From: Streptomyces sp. NBC_01306
GTDB taxonomy: Bacteria; Actinomycetota; Actinomycetes; Streptomycetales; Streptomycetaceae
Assembly: GCF_026340465.1 (NCBI RefSeq)
Contig: NZ_JAPEPC010000001.1
Coordinates: forward strand, 682,001 to 746,000
DNA length: 64,000 nt
Direction of reading: 5' to 3'
Shown here piece by piece: positions 1-7,760 of the stretch; position 1 is the first letter of the stretch; each line of letters starts with the position of its first letter. The notes beneath the pieces were generated by a model. It was given only the letters and a program-made list of their open reading frames with translations. It ran no database searches and was not told where the DNA came from. Position numbers and translations under genes: made by a program.

Positions 1-1155
1 CACCGCGAAGTCGGCGTCCCGGCCGGCCTCGATCGCGCCCTTGCCGGACAGCCCGGCGAGTGCTGCCGGCGCCGTGGACATCCAGCGGACCACGTCGTCG
101 AGGCTGTGGCCCCGCTCGCGCGCCGCCGTCCAGATCGCCGGGAGCCCCAGCTGGAGGGAGGAGATGCCGCCCCAGGCGTCGGCGAAGTCGGGGGTCTTGA
201 GGTCAGTGGTGCAGGGCGAGTGGTCGGAGACGATGCAGTCGATCGTCCCGTCGGCAAGCCCCTGCCACAGCGCGTCCTGGTTGGCGGCCTCACGGATCGG
301 CGGGCAGCACTTGAACTCCGTTGCCCCGTCCGGGACTTCCTCGGCCGTCAGGGTGAGGAAGTGCGGGCAGGACTCCACGGTGACCCGGACGCCCTCGCGC
401 TTGGCGGCGGCGATCAGCGGAAGCGCGTCGCTGGACGAGAGGTGCAGGACGTGGATGCGCGCGTCCAGCCGCCTGGCGAGCGCGATGAGGCCCTCGATCG
501 CCTGGTTCTCGGCGGCGCGGGGGCGGGAGGCCAGGAAGTCCGCGTACTGCGGGCCGCTGCGCTGCGGGGCGTCGGCCAGCTGGTGCGGGTCCTCGGCGTG
601 GACGATCAGCAGCCCGCCGAAGCCGGCGATCTCGGCCATGGACCGGGCGAGCTCCTCCTGGTCGAGCTCGGGGAACTCCTCGACGCCGGAAGGCGACAGG
701 AAGCACTTGAAGCCGAACACCCCGGCGTCGTACAGCGGGCGCAGGTCCTTGACGTTGGAGGGGATCGCGCCGCCCCAGAAGCCGACGTCGATGTGCGCCT
801 TGCTGCGGGCCACGTCCTGCTTGGTCCGCAGGTTGGCGGCGGTCGTGGTCGGCGGCAGCGAGTTGAGCGGCATGTCGAGCAGCGTGGTGATCCCGCCGGC
901 CGCGGCGGCCCTGGTCGCGGTCCAGAACCCCTCCCACTCGGTGCGGCCGGGGTCGTTCACATGGACGTGGGTGTCGACGAGGCCGGGGAGCAGCACGTCG
1001 TCGCCGAAGTCCGTCAGCCGGGCGCCATCCGGCACCTCCGCGTCGTAGGGCAGCACTGCTGCGATCTTCCCATCGGCGACGGCGACCGATGCGGCGCGCG
1101 TCCCCTGGGGGGTGATGACTCGCGTCGAGCGCAGTACCAGTTCGGTGGTGGACAC
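1..1155 (-). CDS. allB: Allantoinase AllB (3' end cut by window edge)
   Basis: Cytosolic amidohydrolase that opens the hydantoin ring of allantoin to give allantoate. 385 residues are present and the C terminus (roughly the last 60 residues of a ~445-residue family) lies beyond position 1. The metal-binding signature [13 protein letters not shown] sits near residue 50. [11 protein letters not shown] stretch carries the lysine usually carboxylated in cyclic amidohydrolases, and VHAED and HLSS carry further histidine ligands. I chose the GTG at 1155 because the mRNA reads AAAGAGGGG just upstream and the protein begins [10 protein letters not shown], as in homologues. It is divergent from allR across 298 bp, and tandem AllR-type boxes lie 13 nt upstream of the start, so repression by AllR is likely. 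Allantoicase (alc) would be expected next beyond the left edge, as in S. coelicolor (inference). Confidence 0.95.
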   Translation of the reverse strand, partial: MSTTELVLRSTRVITPQGTRAASVAVADGKIAAVLPYDAEVPDGARLTDFGDDVLLPGLVDTHVHVNDPGRTEWEGFWTATRAAAAGGITTLLDMPLNSLPPTTTAANLRTKQDVARSKAHIDVGFWGGAIPSNVKDLRPLYDAGVFGFKCFLSPSGVEEFPELDQEELARSMAEIAGFGGLLIVHAEDPHQLADAPQRSGPQYADFLASRPRAAENQAIEGLIALARRLDARIHVLHLSSSDALPLIAAAKREGVRVTVESCPHFLTLTAEEVPDGATEFKCCPPIREAANQDALWQGLADGTIDCIVSDHSPCTTDLKTPDFADAWGGISSLQLGLPAIWTAARERGHSLDDVVRWMSTAPAALAGLSGKGAIEAGRDADFAV

Positions 1156-1167
1156 CCGGGCCCCTCT

Positions 1168-1229
1168 TTCCATATAGCGAAATTCACGTTCCAATAATGG
1201 AGTGTTCGCTGCGCGCCGTGGCTCGTCAA
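1168..1229 (-). promoter_or_regulatory. allB promoter with two presumed AllR boxes 21 bp apart
   Basis: Read toward allB: a -35-like TTGACG (1229-1224), about 17 bp, a weak AACACT, then two degenerate TTCC-N7-GGAA boxes, ACTCCATTATTGGAA (1203-1189) and TTTCGCTATATGGAA (1182-1168). Their starts are 21 bp apart, the same phasing seen at aceB, hyi and gcl. The proximal box is close to the second gcl box (shared GCTATA-C/T-GGAA). Assignment to AllR is inference from regulon membership. Confidence 0.6.
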
Positions 1230-1453
1230 GACCGGACCGGCCGCCTGGATGATTCCACAAAGCAAAAGCCGAATTTCGGGTGCCGGAATGTGCTTCCCTC
1301 CGGTACCTCTGGGTCCGGATCGTACCCATCCGGCCGCCTGATCCGGACAAAGGGGTCCTGACCGGCCCCAACGCCTGCCGCCGAGGGGGATGCAGCGGGC
1401 TCCGGCCCGGTAGGCTGGCGCCTTGCCCCGCCCGCCTCGAAAGGACCGCCGCC

Positions 1454-2257
1454 GTGCCGCAGTCCCACGCCAGCGCACCCGACGCCAAGACCGCAGCACC
1501 GAGCGGTGGCGTCCAGTCCCTGGAGCGCGCCTTCGATCTGCTGGAGCGGATGGCCGACGCCGGTGGAGAGGTCGGCCTGAGCGAGCTCTCGGCCGCCAGC
1601 GGTCTGCCGCTGCCCACGATCCACCGGCTGATGCGCACCCTGGTCGCCTGCGGCTACGTACGCCAGCAGCCCAACCGGCGCTACGCGCTGGGCCCGCGCC
1701 TGATCCGGCTCGGCGAGTCGTCGGCCCGGCTGCTCGGGACCTGGGCCCGCCCCTATCTCGCGCGGCTGGTCGAGGAGACCGGGGAGACGGCGAACATGGC
1801 CCTGCTCGACGGGGACGAGGTCGTGTACGTCGCGCAGGTCCCGTCGAAGCACTCCATGCGGATGTTCACCGAGGTGGGGCGGCGGGTCCTGCCGCACTCC
1901 ACCGGAGTCGGCAAGGCGCTGCTCGCGCACACCTCGCCGCCCGAGGTCAGGGCGCTGCTGGCACGGACCGGTATGCCGGCCGCCACCGAGAAGACGATCA
2001 CCACGCCCGAGGGGTTCCTGGACGCCCTGGAGGTCGTACGCCGCGCGGGGTACGCGGTGGACGACAACGAGCAGGAGATCGGGGTCCGCTGTCTCGCGGT
2101 CCAGGTCCCCAACTCCCCCACGGCCGCCGCGATCTCGATCTCGGGTCCGGCGGGCCGGGTGACGGAGGAGGCGACCGAGCGGATCGTGCCGATCCTCCAG
2201 GGCATCGCCCTGGAACTCTCGGCCACCCTCGCGAGCGCGGGACCCCAGCAGGTCTGA
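1454..2257 (+). CDS. allR: IclR-family regulator AllR of purine/allantoin catabolism
   Basis: 267-residue DNA-binding repressor-type regulator. Residues ~25-90 form the IclR winged helix ([14 protein letters not shown], then [22 protein letters not shown]). Residues ~95-262 form the effector-binding domain, with [26 protein letters not shown] and [20 protein letters not shown] typical of the family. The GTG at 1454 is chosen for its GAAAGGA ribosome site; an in-frame start further upstream would add a low-complexity, unconserved leader. It is divergent from allB. In S. coelicolor the orthologous AllR represses allantoin genes and is relieved by pathway intermediates (established knowledge). 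Its targets here are presumably the five TTCC-N7-GGAA promoters in this window. Confidence 0.9.
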   Translation: MPQSHASAPDAKTAAPSGGVQSLERAFDLLERMADAGGEVGLSELSAASGLPLPTIHRLMRTLVACGYVRQQPNRRYALGPRLIRLGESSARLLGTWARPYLARLVEETGETANMALLDGDEVVYVAQVPSKHSMRMFTEVGRRVLPHSTGVGKALLAHTSPPEVRALLARTGMPAATEKTITTPEGFLDALEVVRRAGYAVDDNEQEIGVRCLAVQVPNSPTAAAISISGPAGRVTEEATERIVPILQGIALELSATLASAGPQQV

Positions 2258-2366
2258 TCCGGCGCAGGTCCGGCCGGATGCAGGTCCGATCCGGCCGGGG
2301 GCGCGGCGGATCCGACCCCCGGACGCCGGGCGGTTCGGACGCCGGGCGGTCCGGACCACCGGCGGC

Positions 2367-3059
2367 TCAGACGACCGGCGGTTCAGCCACCGGCACCGTC
2401 AGCCGCCCGTCGGCCATCGACACCGTCCGGTCCATCCGGTCCAGGTGCGCATGGTCGTGGGTGACCAGCACCGTCGCAGTACCGCGTGCCCGGGTCAGCG
2501 TGACCAGCAGGTCCAGCACGCCCGCACCCCGCTCATGGTCGAGGGCGCTGGTGGGCTCGTCGACCAGCAGTACCGACGGCTCGTTCATCAGCGCCCGCGC
2601 GATGTTGACGCGCTGCCGCTGACCGCCGGAGAGCTGGTGCGGGCGCCTGCCCGCCTGGTCGGCGAGGCCCACCGCGTCCAGCAACTCCACGGCGCGGCCG
2701 CGTACTTGACCGGCCGGCCGGCCCGAGAGGTGCGCCATCACCTGGAGCTGCTCGGCGGCGGTCAGCGCGGGCAGCAGGTTCGGCTGCTGGAAGACGATCC
2801 CGATCCGTTCGCGCCGGAGTGCCGCCTTCGCCGCCCGGCTCAGCGAGGCCGTGTCCGTTCCGTCGACGACCACCCGGCCCCGCTCCGGGGTCACCAGCGT
2901 CGCCGCCACCGCCAGCAGGCTGGACTTGCCGGATCCGGACGGCCCGACCACCGCCGTCAGCGAACCGGCCGGAACATCGAGCGTCACCGTGTCCAGCGCG
3001 ACCACCCGGCCGTCCCCGTCCGGGTAGGTCAGCGTCACATCGTCCAGGGCCAGGGTCAT
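2367..3059 (-). CDS. ABC transporter ATP-binding protein (LolD/MacB-like)
   Basis: 230-residue cytoplasmic ATPase. Walker A GPSGSGKS is near residue 40, the signature LSGGQRQR near 143, Walker B VLLVDEPT near 163, and the switch histidine is in VLVTHD. Length and motif order match the LolD/MacB/FtsE branch that pairs with FtsX-type permeases. Its ATG overlaps the stop of the upstream permease by 4 bp, so the two are translationally coupled. The substrate is unknown. The neighbouring divergent two-component system may control it, as is common for such modules (inference). Confidence 0.9.
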   Translation of the reverse strand: MTLALDDVTLTYPDGDGRVVALDTVTLDVPAGSLTAVVGPSGSGKSSLLAVAATLVTPERGRVVVDGTDTASLSRAAKAALRRERIGIVFQQPNLLPALTAAEQLQVMAHLSGRPAGQVRGRAVELLDAVGLADQAGRRPHQLSGGQRQRVNIARALMNEPSVLLVDEPTSALDHERGAGVLDLLVTLTRARGTATVLVTHDHAHLDRMDRTVSMADGRLTVPVAEPPVV

Positions 3060-4099
3060 CGTGCGCTCCCGAGGGCGGTCAGCGGGTCGACGGCGGTGAT
3101 CCGCCGGATGGAGAGGGCCGCGCCGAGCACCCCGAGGACGACGATCACGGCGGCGGGGAGAACGGAGGTCAGCGGGTCGAGCACGAAGGGAACACTCCCG
3201 GGCACGACGGCGCCGACCCCGGCGGCAAGGGCGGTGCCCAGCAGCGTCCCGGCCAGCAGCATCAGCACCGCCTGGCCCAGAGCGTCGCGCAGCAGATACG
3301 GAGTGGAGGCACCCAGCGCCTTCAGGACGGCGATGTCACCGCTGCGCTGGATCGTCCATACCGTGAAGAACGCGCCTATCACCATGGCCGAGATGACGAA
3401 CAGGAAGCCGCGCATCAGCTGGAGCGATCCGTTCTCCGCCTGGTACGAGGGGAGCGCGCTGAGCGAGCCGTCCAGGGTGAGCGTCTTCGTACCGGCCGCC
3501 CGGTCTCCCGCGCCGAGGTCCGCCCCGCCGGTGGTGGTCAGGGCCACCACACTGGCGTGCTCGCCCGCGCGGAGCGAGGTCCACGCGACCGGGGTGTGGC
3601 TGTAGGAGTCGTCCCCGGCGACCGCCGTCACCGTGAACTTCCTGCCGGAGAGCGTGACGGTGTCCCCGGTCGCCGCGCCCAGGTCGTGCGCGGCGCCCCT
3701 GGACAGCACCACACCGGAGTGCCCGGGCTCCGCGGGCGCCAGACCGGAGCCGGGCCGTACCGCGAACTCGGAGACCGCGGCCGTGCGGCTGCCCGCTTCC
3801 GCGTTGCCGGTGCCGATGGCGACGGGCTGCGCGCTCTTCACCCCCGGCTGCGCGGCCCAGGTCCGCCAGGCGCTCTGCGGCAGCTGCGACCCGGTGAAGG
3901 AGGCGGACTGCCCCGAGGGCGGCGCGGCGAAGGCCAGGTGGTCGGCGGGCAGTCCGGTGACGGCCGATGTGTTGTCCCTGGCCAGCCCGGCGGTCAGCCC
4001 GGACAGCAGTCCGACCAGCAGGGTGATGAGTACGATGACCGTCCCCATCAGGGCGAACCGGCCCCTGGCGAATCTCAGATCTCTCCATGCGACGAACAT
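3056..4099 (-). CDS. FtsX-family ABC transporter permease
   Basis: 347-residue membrane protein with the FtsX/MacB layout. There is one N-terminal transmembrane helix (~residues 17-40, VIVLITLLVGLLSGLTAGLA), a ~200-residue extracytoplasmic domain, and three C-terminal helices (LFVISAMVIGAFFTVWTI, then VLMLLAGTLLGTALAAGVGA, then VIVVLGVLGAALSIRRI). The ATG at 4099 (MFVAWRDLRFARGR) gives the usual short cytoplasmic lead-in. It is first in a two-gene operon with the ATPase (4-bp overlap) and divergent from a histidine kinase 135 bp away. It may move a lipid-like or peptide substrate or act as a mechanotransmitter; the sequence does not decide. Confidence 0.88.
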   Translation of the reverse strand: MFVAWRDLRFARGRFALMGTVIVLITLLVGLLSGLTAGLARDNTSAVTGLPADHLAFAAPPSGQSASFTGSQLPQSAWRTWAAQPGVKSAQPVAIGTGNAEAGSRTAAVSEFAVRPGSGLAPAEPGHSGVVLSRGAAHDLGAATGDTVTLSGRKFTVTAVAGDDSYSHTPVAWTSLRAGEHASVVALTTTGGADLGAGDRAAGTKTLTLDGSLSALPSYQAENGSLQLMRGFLFVISAMVIGAFFTVWTIQRSGDIAVLKALGASTPYLLRDALGQAVLMLLAGTLLGTALAAGVGAVVPGSVPFVLDPLTSVLPAAVIVVLGVLGAALSIRRITAVDPLTALGSAR

Positions 4100-4100
4100 G

Positions 4101-4135
4101 TGCCCAACCCTGCTGGCACCGGGGGCGCTTGGGCA
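4101..4135. repeat. Inverted repeat in the divergent ABC/kinase promoter region
   Basis: TGCCCAA (4101-4107) and TTGGGCA (4129-4135) are perfect inverted arms with a 21-bp spacer, directly upstream of the permease ATG. The remaining 100 bp before the kinase holds a second imperfect repeat, CAATC-N8-GATTG (4171-4188). Either may be an operator for the adjacent response regulator (inference). Confidence 0.4.
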
Positions 4136-4234
4136 TCGCGCCACGGATGGCTCCGGGCGGATCGAAAGACGGAGCCGGCAATCAAACTTTCGATTGAGGG
4201 CGTTCCGGGACGATCCGCCTACGCTGGGAGGATC

Positions 4235-5440
4235 ATGGATCCCCGTGCACTGACCCCCGCGCTGCTCGTCCTGCGGCTCTGCCTCCATCTGCTGATGGCG
4301 GGACTGCTGGTGCTGGCCGCGGTACGGGCGCTCACCGGACACGCGGCGAACGCCCCCGCGGTGGTGGCGGCGGCCGTGGTGCTGGGCGCGGTGTACGCGG
4401 CAGGTGCCGTCTGGCCTTCGGTACGGACCTCGCGCCGGTCCGCCGCCGTCTGGCTCGGCGTGCTGGGCCTCGCGTGGCTGGCGCTGCTCGTGGTCTCCCC
4501 GGAGGGGCTGTGGGTGGCGTTCCCGCTGTACTTCCTCCAGTTGCATCTCCTGCCGGTGCGCTGGTCGGTGCCCCTGGTCGTCGTCACGGCGGGCGCGGCC
4601 ATCGCCGCGTACGTGGGGCACGGGGCAGCGCTGAACCCGGGTGCGTTCATCGGCCCGCTCCTCGGAGCGGCGGTCGCCGTGGCCACCGTCCTCGGCTACC
4701 AGGTGCTCTACCGCGAGAGCGAGAGCCGCCGCCGGCTGATCGAGGAGCTGATCTCGACCCGGGCCGAACTCGCCGCCGCCGAGCGGACCGCCGGCACGCT
4801 CGCCGAGCGTGAGCGGCTCGCCCGCGAGATCCACGACACCCTCGCCCAGGGGCTCTCCTCCATCCAGCTGCTGCTGCGGGCCGCCGGGCGCACCCTGCCC
4901 GCCGACGCGCCGGCCGCCGCCCACATCGAACAGGCCAGGCAGGCCGCGCAGGACAACCTCGCCGAGGCCCGCCGCTTCGTACGGGCGCTGTCGCCGCCCG
5001 CGCTGGAGCACGGTTCGCTGGCGGCCGCGCTCGACCGCCTCTGCACGGGCGGCCCCGGTCCGCGGGTCCGCTTCTCCACCAGCGGTACGCCGGTCGCGCT
5101 GCCCACGCCGTACGAGGTGGCGCTGCTGAGGATCGCGCAGTCGGCGCTCGCCAACACCGTCCAGCACGCCGGGGCGTCCCGCGCCGAGATCACCCTGAGC
5201 TTCATGGAGACCGCGGTCGCCCTGGACGTGGTCGACGACGGTTCCGGCTTCGATCCGCTGCTCGCCGGTACCGCGTCCGGCGACGGAGGTTTCGGGCTGC
5301 CCGCCATGCGCTCGCGCGTCGAGTCACTGGGCGGCACCTTCGCCGTCGAGTCCACACCGGGCCAGGGGACGGCCATCGCGGTCACGCTGCCGCTCCCCGA
5401 CTCCGAAGAGGTGCCCATGTCCGAAGAGGTGTCCCCATGA
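4235..5440 (+). CDS. Sensor histidine kinase, HisKA_3/NarL-partner type
   Basis: 401-residue membrane kinase. Four to five hydrophobic segments cover residues ~5-165. A short coiled stretch leads to the phosphoacceptor box LAREIHDTLAQGLSSIQLLL (His near residue 209). The HATPase_c domain follows, with IAQSALANTVQHAGAS (N box), VVDDGSGFDP (G1) and GGFGLPAMRSRVESLGG (G2). The ATG at 4235 follows GGGAGG. Its last codons overlap the response regulator start by 4 bp. It has no obvious extracytoplasmic sensor domain, so it probably senses within or at the membrane like LiaS/VraS-type kinases. The partner ABC operon is divergent. Confidence 0.92.
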   Translation: MDPRALTPALLVLRLCLHLLMAGLLVLAAVRALTGHAANAPAVVAAAVVLGAVYAAGAVWPSVRTSRRSAAVWLGVLGLAWLALLVVSPEGLWVAFPLYFLQLHLLPVRWSVPLVVVTAGAAIAAYVGHGAALNPGAFIGPLLGAAVAVATVLGYQVLYRESESRRRLIEELISTRAELAAAERTAGTLAERERLAREIHDTLAQGLSSIQLLLRAAGRTLPADAPAAAHIEQARQAAQDNLAEARRFVRALSPPALEHGSLAAALDRLCTGGPGPRVRFSTSGTPVALPTPYEVALLRIAQSALANTVQHAGASRAEITLSFMETAVALDVVDDGSGFDPLLAGTASGDGGFGLPAMRSRVESLGGTFAVESTPGQGTAIAVTLPLPDSEEVPMSEEVSP

Positions 5441-6081
5441 CGATCCGGCTGCTGCTCGCCGACGACCATCCGGTGGTGCGGGCCGGGCTGCGCGCCGTCC
5501 TCGACACCGAGCCGGGATTCCGGGTGGCCGGGGAGGCGTCGACCGCCGAACGGGCAGTGGAGCTGGCCGCTTCGGGAGAGTTCGACGTCGTGCTGATGGA
5601 TCTCCAGTTCGGCGCGGGTATGCACGGCGCGGAGGCCACCGCCGCCATCGCCGCCGTCGAAGGGGCGCCCCGGGTCCTGGTGCTGACGACGTACGACACT
5701 GACGCGGACATCCTGGCCGCGGTCGAGGCCGGCGCCAGCGGCTATCTGCTGAAGGACGCGCCGCCCGAGGAACTGGCCGCCGCCGTGCGGACGGCGGCGG
5801 CGGGCCGCTCGGCGCTGGCACCCGCCGTCGCGCACCGGCTGATGGACCGGATGCGCGCACCGGGCGAGTCGCTCACCCGCCGGGAGCTGGAGGTGCTGCA
5901 GCTGGTCGGGGACGGTCTGTCGAACCAGCAGATCAGCAAGGCGCTGTTCCTCAGTCAGGCGACGGTGAAGTCCCATCTGGTGCATATCTACGCCAAGCTG
6001 GGTGTGGACTCCCGTACATCGGCGGTGGCCGCGGCCTCGGCGCGGCGGCTCATCCGCCGTGCCGGTGGCTCAGCACATTGA
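5437..6081 (+). CDS. NarL/LuxR-family response regulator
   Basis: 214-residue DNA-binding regulator. The receiver domain (residues 1-~120) has the acidic pair D9/D10, phosphoacceptor D55 (VVLMDLQF) and the YLLKDA lysine. The C-terminal LuxR helix-turn-helix runs from LTRREL through GLSNQQISKALFLSQATVKSHLVHI. It is coupled to the kinase by ATGA. Its 3' end overlaps the converging VOC gene by 32 bp. The decayed regulator at 61.7-62.1 kb is a relative (shared VLVLTTYDTDADI). Confidence 0.93.
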   Translation: MTIRLLLADDHPVVRAGLRAVLDTEPGFRVAGEASTAERAVELAASGEFDVVLMDLQFGAGMHGAEATAAIAAVEGAPRVLVLTTYDTDADILAAVEAGASGYLLKDAPPEELAAAVRTAAAGRSALAPAVAHRLMDRMRAPGESLTRRELEVLQLVGDGLSNQQISKALFLSQATVKSHLVHIYAKLGVDSRTSAVAAASARRLIRRAGGSAH

Positions 6082-6406
6082 CCACCTTGCCGTTCGGATC
6101 ACGGACGAAGAACCGCCGTACGCCCCACTCCTCGTCCCGCAGCGGGTGCACGATCTCCGCCCCCGCTGCCAGCACCGCCGCGTGCACCGCGTCCACGTCG
6201 TCCACCTCGATGGAGAGGTCGGGCTGCACGGTGGCGCTCGCGTCGTGCGTGGTGAGGGTGATCTGCGCGGTCGGGTTGACGGACGAGGCGAGCGTCATGA
6301 CCCAGCCCTGGTTCATGACCTCGCCGAGCCCGAGCAGACCGTAGAAGTCCCGGCTCTCCTCCATGGCGTGCGTCGTGATGTCCGGCACCACCCTGCGGAC
6401 GGCCAT
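6050..6406 (-). CDS. VOC (glyoxalase/bleomycin-resistance fold) protein
   Basis: 118-residue protein with the paired beta-alpha-beta-beta-beta modules of the vicinal oxygen chelate superfamily: an N-terminal VVPDITTHAMEESRDFYGLLGL module and a C-terminal EEWGVRRFFVRDPNGKVVNVLSH module. The DPNG turn is typical of the superfamily. The C terminus overlaps the converging response regulator. Its ATG overlaps the upstream gene's stop (TGATG), so the two are co-transcribed. The substrate cannot be told from sequence. Confidence 0.85.
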   Translation of the reverse strand: MAVRRVVPDITTHAMEESRDFYGLLGLGEVMNQGWVMTLASSVNPTAQITLTTHDASATVQPDLSIEVDDVDAVHAAVLAAGAEIVHPLRDEEWGVRRFFVRDPNGKVVNVLSHRHGG

Positions 6407-6687
6407 CAGGAGGCCGATCCGAACAGCTCCACCGCGTTCCGCACCTCGGAGAGCGACACCGCGAGTGCGCTGACCGAGCCGATCGCCCCCGCGACCAGCA
6501 GCAACGAGCGACGCAGCCGCAGGATTTCCGGCACTCCGCTCCGGGCCATCGCCTCCAGAGCCGCCAGTTCGTCCTCGGCGATGGCACGGTCCGGGAACTG
6601 GGCCGGGTGAGCGGCCAGTTCACGGCGGAGCCGGGAGACGGAGGAGCTGAGCTCCGTCACTCTGGGGTCCGCACCGGTGCCCGTTAC
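6406..6687 (-). CDS. Small DUF5955-like protein of Streptomyces
   Basis: About 93 residues from a GTG start (VTGTGADPRVTEL); an in-frame start 42 bp further upstream is possible but less conserved. It has a predicted helical N-terminal half (LRRELAAHP, AEDELAALEAMA), then a hydrophobic stretch RSLLLVAGAIGSVSALAVSL that could be a membrane helix, and ends VELFGS. I recognise it as the conserved Streptomyces family usually labelled DUF5955. The function is unknown. It is translationally coupled to the VOC gene downstream. Confidence 0.6.
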   Translation of the reverse strand, partial: VTGTGADPRVTELSSSVSRLRRELAAHPAQFPDRAIAEDELAALEAMARSGVPEILRLRRSLLLVAGAIGSVSALAVSLSEVRNAVELFGSAS

Positions 6688-6908
6688 GCGTTTCTGCCCC
6701 GCACTTCGCAACAAAGTTCCCCCTCGCACAACTCTGTGCTGGCCATCCCTACGGTTGAACGACCGTGTGGCGCCGGTCGAACACCGCGGGTCACGAGTCA
6801 GTTAACGCCACCACGCGGCGTTCTCGCCACTCCACGACGGGAATTCAGCCGGACGGGGTGGTGTCCATGAGGTATCCAGTCCTGATGCGACACGAAGGCG
6901 GAACCGAA

Positions 6909-7547
6909 GTGAACAACACGGACACGGATGCCTCGCGGCCGGGACCCGGCCGGACGGCCGGACCGGTGATCGCCGGACTGCTGCTCGCGGCGGGCGGCGG
7001 GCGGCGGCTCGGAGGACGCCCCAAGGCGCTGCTCGAACACCGCGGCCGGCCGCTCGTCGAGCGCGCGGTCCGGGTGCTGCGCGCGGGCGGCTGCGGTCCG
7101 GTGCATGTCGTACTGGGTGCCGCCGCGGACGACGTACGGAAGCGGGCCGATCTCACCGGCTGTGTGCTGGCCGACAACCCCCGGTGGGAGGAGGGCATGG
7201 GGTCGTCCCTGCGCGCCGGACTCGCGTCGCTCGCCGGATCGGGCGCGGACGCCGCCCTCGTCCTGCTGGTGGACCAGCCGGGAATCGGCGCCGCGGCGGT
7301 GGCCCGGGTACGCGAGGCCGGCGGCTCCGCGACGAGTCTGGTGGCCGCCTCGTACGAGGGGAAGCGCGGCCACCCGGTGCTCTTCGGCGCCGACCGCTGG
7401 GCGGACATCGCGGCGACGGCGGTAGGGGACCGCGGGGCCCGCAGCTACCTCAAGGCCCACCGGGAAGCCATCACGCTGGTGGAGTGCTCCGACATCGCCG
7501 AGGAGTACGACATCGACACGGTCGAAGACCTGTTCCACTTGGAGTGA
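6909..7547 (+). CDS. MobA/MocA-like nucleotidyltransferase
   Basis: About 212 residues with the GT-A nucleotidyltransferase signature LLAAGGGRRLGGRPKALLEHRGRPLVERA near the N terminus, the substrate-proximal NPRWEEGMGSSLRAGL, and VLLVDQPG with a metal-binding aspartate. It most resembles MocA, which makes the cytidylylated molybdenum cofactor for xanthine-dehydrogenase-type enzymes, so it fits a purine-degradation locus, although no xanthine dehydrogenase is in this window. The start is uncertain: GTG 6909 fits the domain, while ATG codons at 6885 and 6867 would add 8 or 14 residues. It lies upstream of aceB and in the same direction. Confidence 0.75.
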   Translation: MNNTDTDASRPGPGRTAGPVIAGLLLAAGGGRRLGGRPKALLEHRGRPLVERAVRVLRAGGCGPVHVVLGAAADDVRKRADLTGCVLADNPRWEEGMGSSLRAGLASLAGSGADAALVLLVDQPGIGAAAVARVREAGGSATSLVAASYEGKRGHPVLFGADRWADIAATAVGDRGARSYLKAHREAITLVECSDIAEEYDIDTVEDLFHLE

Positions 7548-7596
7548 CCGACCTGGCACTCTGCGACGAATTCTGTCGATCCGGAGAATCTCGATG

Positions 7597-7648
7597 TCAA
7601 CATACGTTGAACTTCCACCATGAGGAAACTAGTATCCACACGTCAGAA
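7597..7648 (+). promoter_or_regulatory. aceB promoter with AllR box inside the -35/-10 spacer
   Basis: TTGAAC (7607-7612), exactly 17 bp, then TAGTAT (7630-7635) make a good vegetative promoter. The presumed AllR box TTCCACCATGAGGAA (7613-7627) fills the spacer. A second degenerate box, ATCCACACGTCAGAA (7634-7648), starts 21 bp later over the -10. The -35 is also the right half of an inverted repeat TCAAC-ATAC-GTTGA (7597-7610). Bound AllR would directly block polymerase. Confidence 0.7.
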
Positions 7649-7709
7649 GCGCTCTGTGCCCCACAGAGCGCCCGCGACCGTATCGCGACCCCGTGGCACT
7701 CCGTGCCAC
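7649..7709 (+). promoter_or_regulatory. Two perfect hairpins in the aceB leader
   Basis: Stem one has 10-bp arms GCGCTCTGTG (7649-7658) and CACAGAGCGC (7662-7671) around a CCC loop. Stem two has 7-bp arms GTGGCAC (7693-7699) and GTGCCAC (7703-7709) around TCC. Neither is followed by a T-run. An 11-codon reading frame (7711-7746, MRVLRPSSTAR) begins just after stem two and ends just before the aceB GAAGGAG site. Its translation is unproven. Confidence 0.45.
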
Positions 7710-7760
7710 CATGAGAGTCCTGCGGCCGTCAAGTACCGCCCGCTGAAGGAGTGACAGCTC

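Noticed and set aside
3056..5167. A single 703-codon minus-strand protein spanning the ABC permease and the histidine kinase
   Set aside because: Only the last 347 codons look like protein (FtsX permease). The first part is antisense to the kinase.
7597..7610. TCAAC-ATAC-GTTGA near aceB as a third copy of the uricase/catalase operator
   Set aside because: The half-sites match but the spacing is 4 instead of 5 between TCAAC and GTTGA, and the flanking bases differ. It is treated as part of the -35 region, not as the same operator.
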